From NCBI RefSeq assembly GCF_025232395.1, contig NZ_CP065938.1, positions 1,240,001-1,304,000 of the forward strand: a stretch of 64,000 nucleotides of DNA. Reading direction: 5' to 3'. Position 1 is the stretch's first letter, and each line of letters begins with the position of its first letter. The notes under the pieces were generated by a model. That model ran no database searches. It saw only the letters and a program-made list of their open reading frames with translations, and was not told the origin of the DNA. Origin of the DNA: Taurinivorans muris. GTDB lineage: Bacteria; Desulfobacterota; Desulfovibrionia; Desulfovibrionales; Desulfovibrionaceae. The position numbers and the translations under genes are program-made. Positions 63,944 to 64,000 of the stretch are shown here, one piece after another.

Positions 63944-64000
63944 ATGGACAAAACCTATAAAGTTTTTTTTCGTATAGAGGGAAGGGGAATAATTCCCCAA
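63944..64000 (+). CDS. Possible start of a gene cut by the window end
   Basis: An ATG at 63944 opens a frame of 19 codons (MDKTYKVFFRIEGRGIIPQ) that runs off the window. The ribosome site is weak (AAGAG). Codon choice looks plausible, but so little is visible that no function can be given. The last bases also contain the inverted repeat GGGGAAT-A-ATTCCCC. Confidence 0.3.
   Translation, partial: MDKTYKVFFRIEGRGIIPQ

Overview
The window reads as a chromosomal segment of a Gram-negative, cytochrome c-making bacterium of the Desulfovibrionaceae type. I infer this from several things together: a Ccm system I heme-delivery operon, lipopolysaccharide genes (waaA), LolA, MurJ, a [NiFe]-hydrogenase maturation protease, CheV, a YedF-type selenium-linked protein, a Der GTPase with a long acidic linker, and an RluD-CoaE fusion. 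Base composition is moderate and clearly AT-rich between genes. Genus and species cannot be fixed from the sequence alone. No rRNA, CRISPR array, prophage or insertion sequence is visible. Coding density is high and most genes are ordinary housekeeping genes.

Layout. 1-2.9 kb: tail of a ccm operon (ccmA partial, ccmB, ccmC, a tiny ccmD, and a Met-rich TPR protein). 3-10.9 kb: trkH, a lipoprotein, coaBC, an unknown gene, a CorC-like CBS protein, coaX, eno, lolA. 10.9-15.3 kb: an unknown gene, then an AT-richer three-gene gtr locus for surface glycan glucosylation whose promoter region holds a TA-dinucleotide repeat. 15.4-26.3 kb: a TauE-type exporter, yedF, der, a sulfatase-family membrane enzyme, recR, a Csd4-like carboxypeptidase, sfsA, a hisC-cmk fusion, uspA. 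26.5-33.9 kb: a sigma54-type promoter with an unknown gene, then tgt, a thioesterase, mnmE, yajC-secD-secF. 33.9-42.3 kb: a nitroreductase/HxlR divergent pair, a 600-bp stretch without a recognisable gene, a 1294-residue membrane protein built from degenerate kinase and receiver parts, an M23 peptidase, a structured 394-bp intergenic region with a mini-ORF, and a TPR gene behind a second sigma54-type promoter. 42.5-53.4 kb: rluD-coaE fusion, purF-carB-carA, dapF, a class IV aminotransferase, a P-loop kinase-GNAT fusion. 53.7-61.3 kb: one long leftward gene string (small membrane protein, waaA, trkA, rdgB, murJ, ispH, cheV, hyaD-like). 61.5-64 kb: mnmG, two identical tRNA-Asp genes, and an end region without a secure gene.

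How the genes work together. Three enzymes of coenzyme A synthesis (CoaBC, CoaX, CoaE) lie in the window, but not as one operon. Envelope genes dominate: lipid II flipping (MurJ), Kdo transfer (WaaA), lipoprotein carriage (LolA), Sec accessory proteins, two peptidoglycan peptidases (M99-like and M23), a phosphoglycerol-transferase-like sulfatase and a gtr locus. MnmE and MnmG, partners in tRNA wobble-uridine modification, are both present, as are TrkH and TrkA (potassium uptake), in each case far apart.

No wholly new multi-gene system stands out. The items most worth a second look are: (i) the 1294-residue protein whose kinase and receiver domains lack the phosphorylation residues; (ii) the TA repeat inside the likely gtr promoter; (iii) the 41.5-41.7 kb leader in which one arm can pair with either of two identical copies, one of them the ribosome binding site of a 30-codon ORF; (iv) the two sigma54 promoters in front of unknown or TPR genes; and (v) three in-frame gene fusions.
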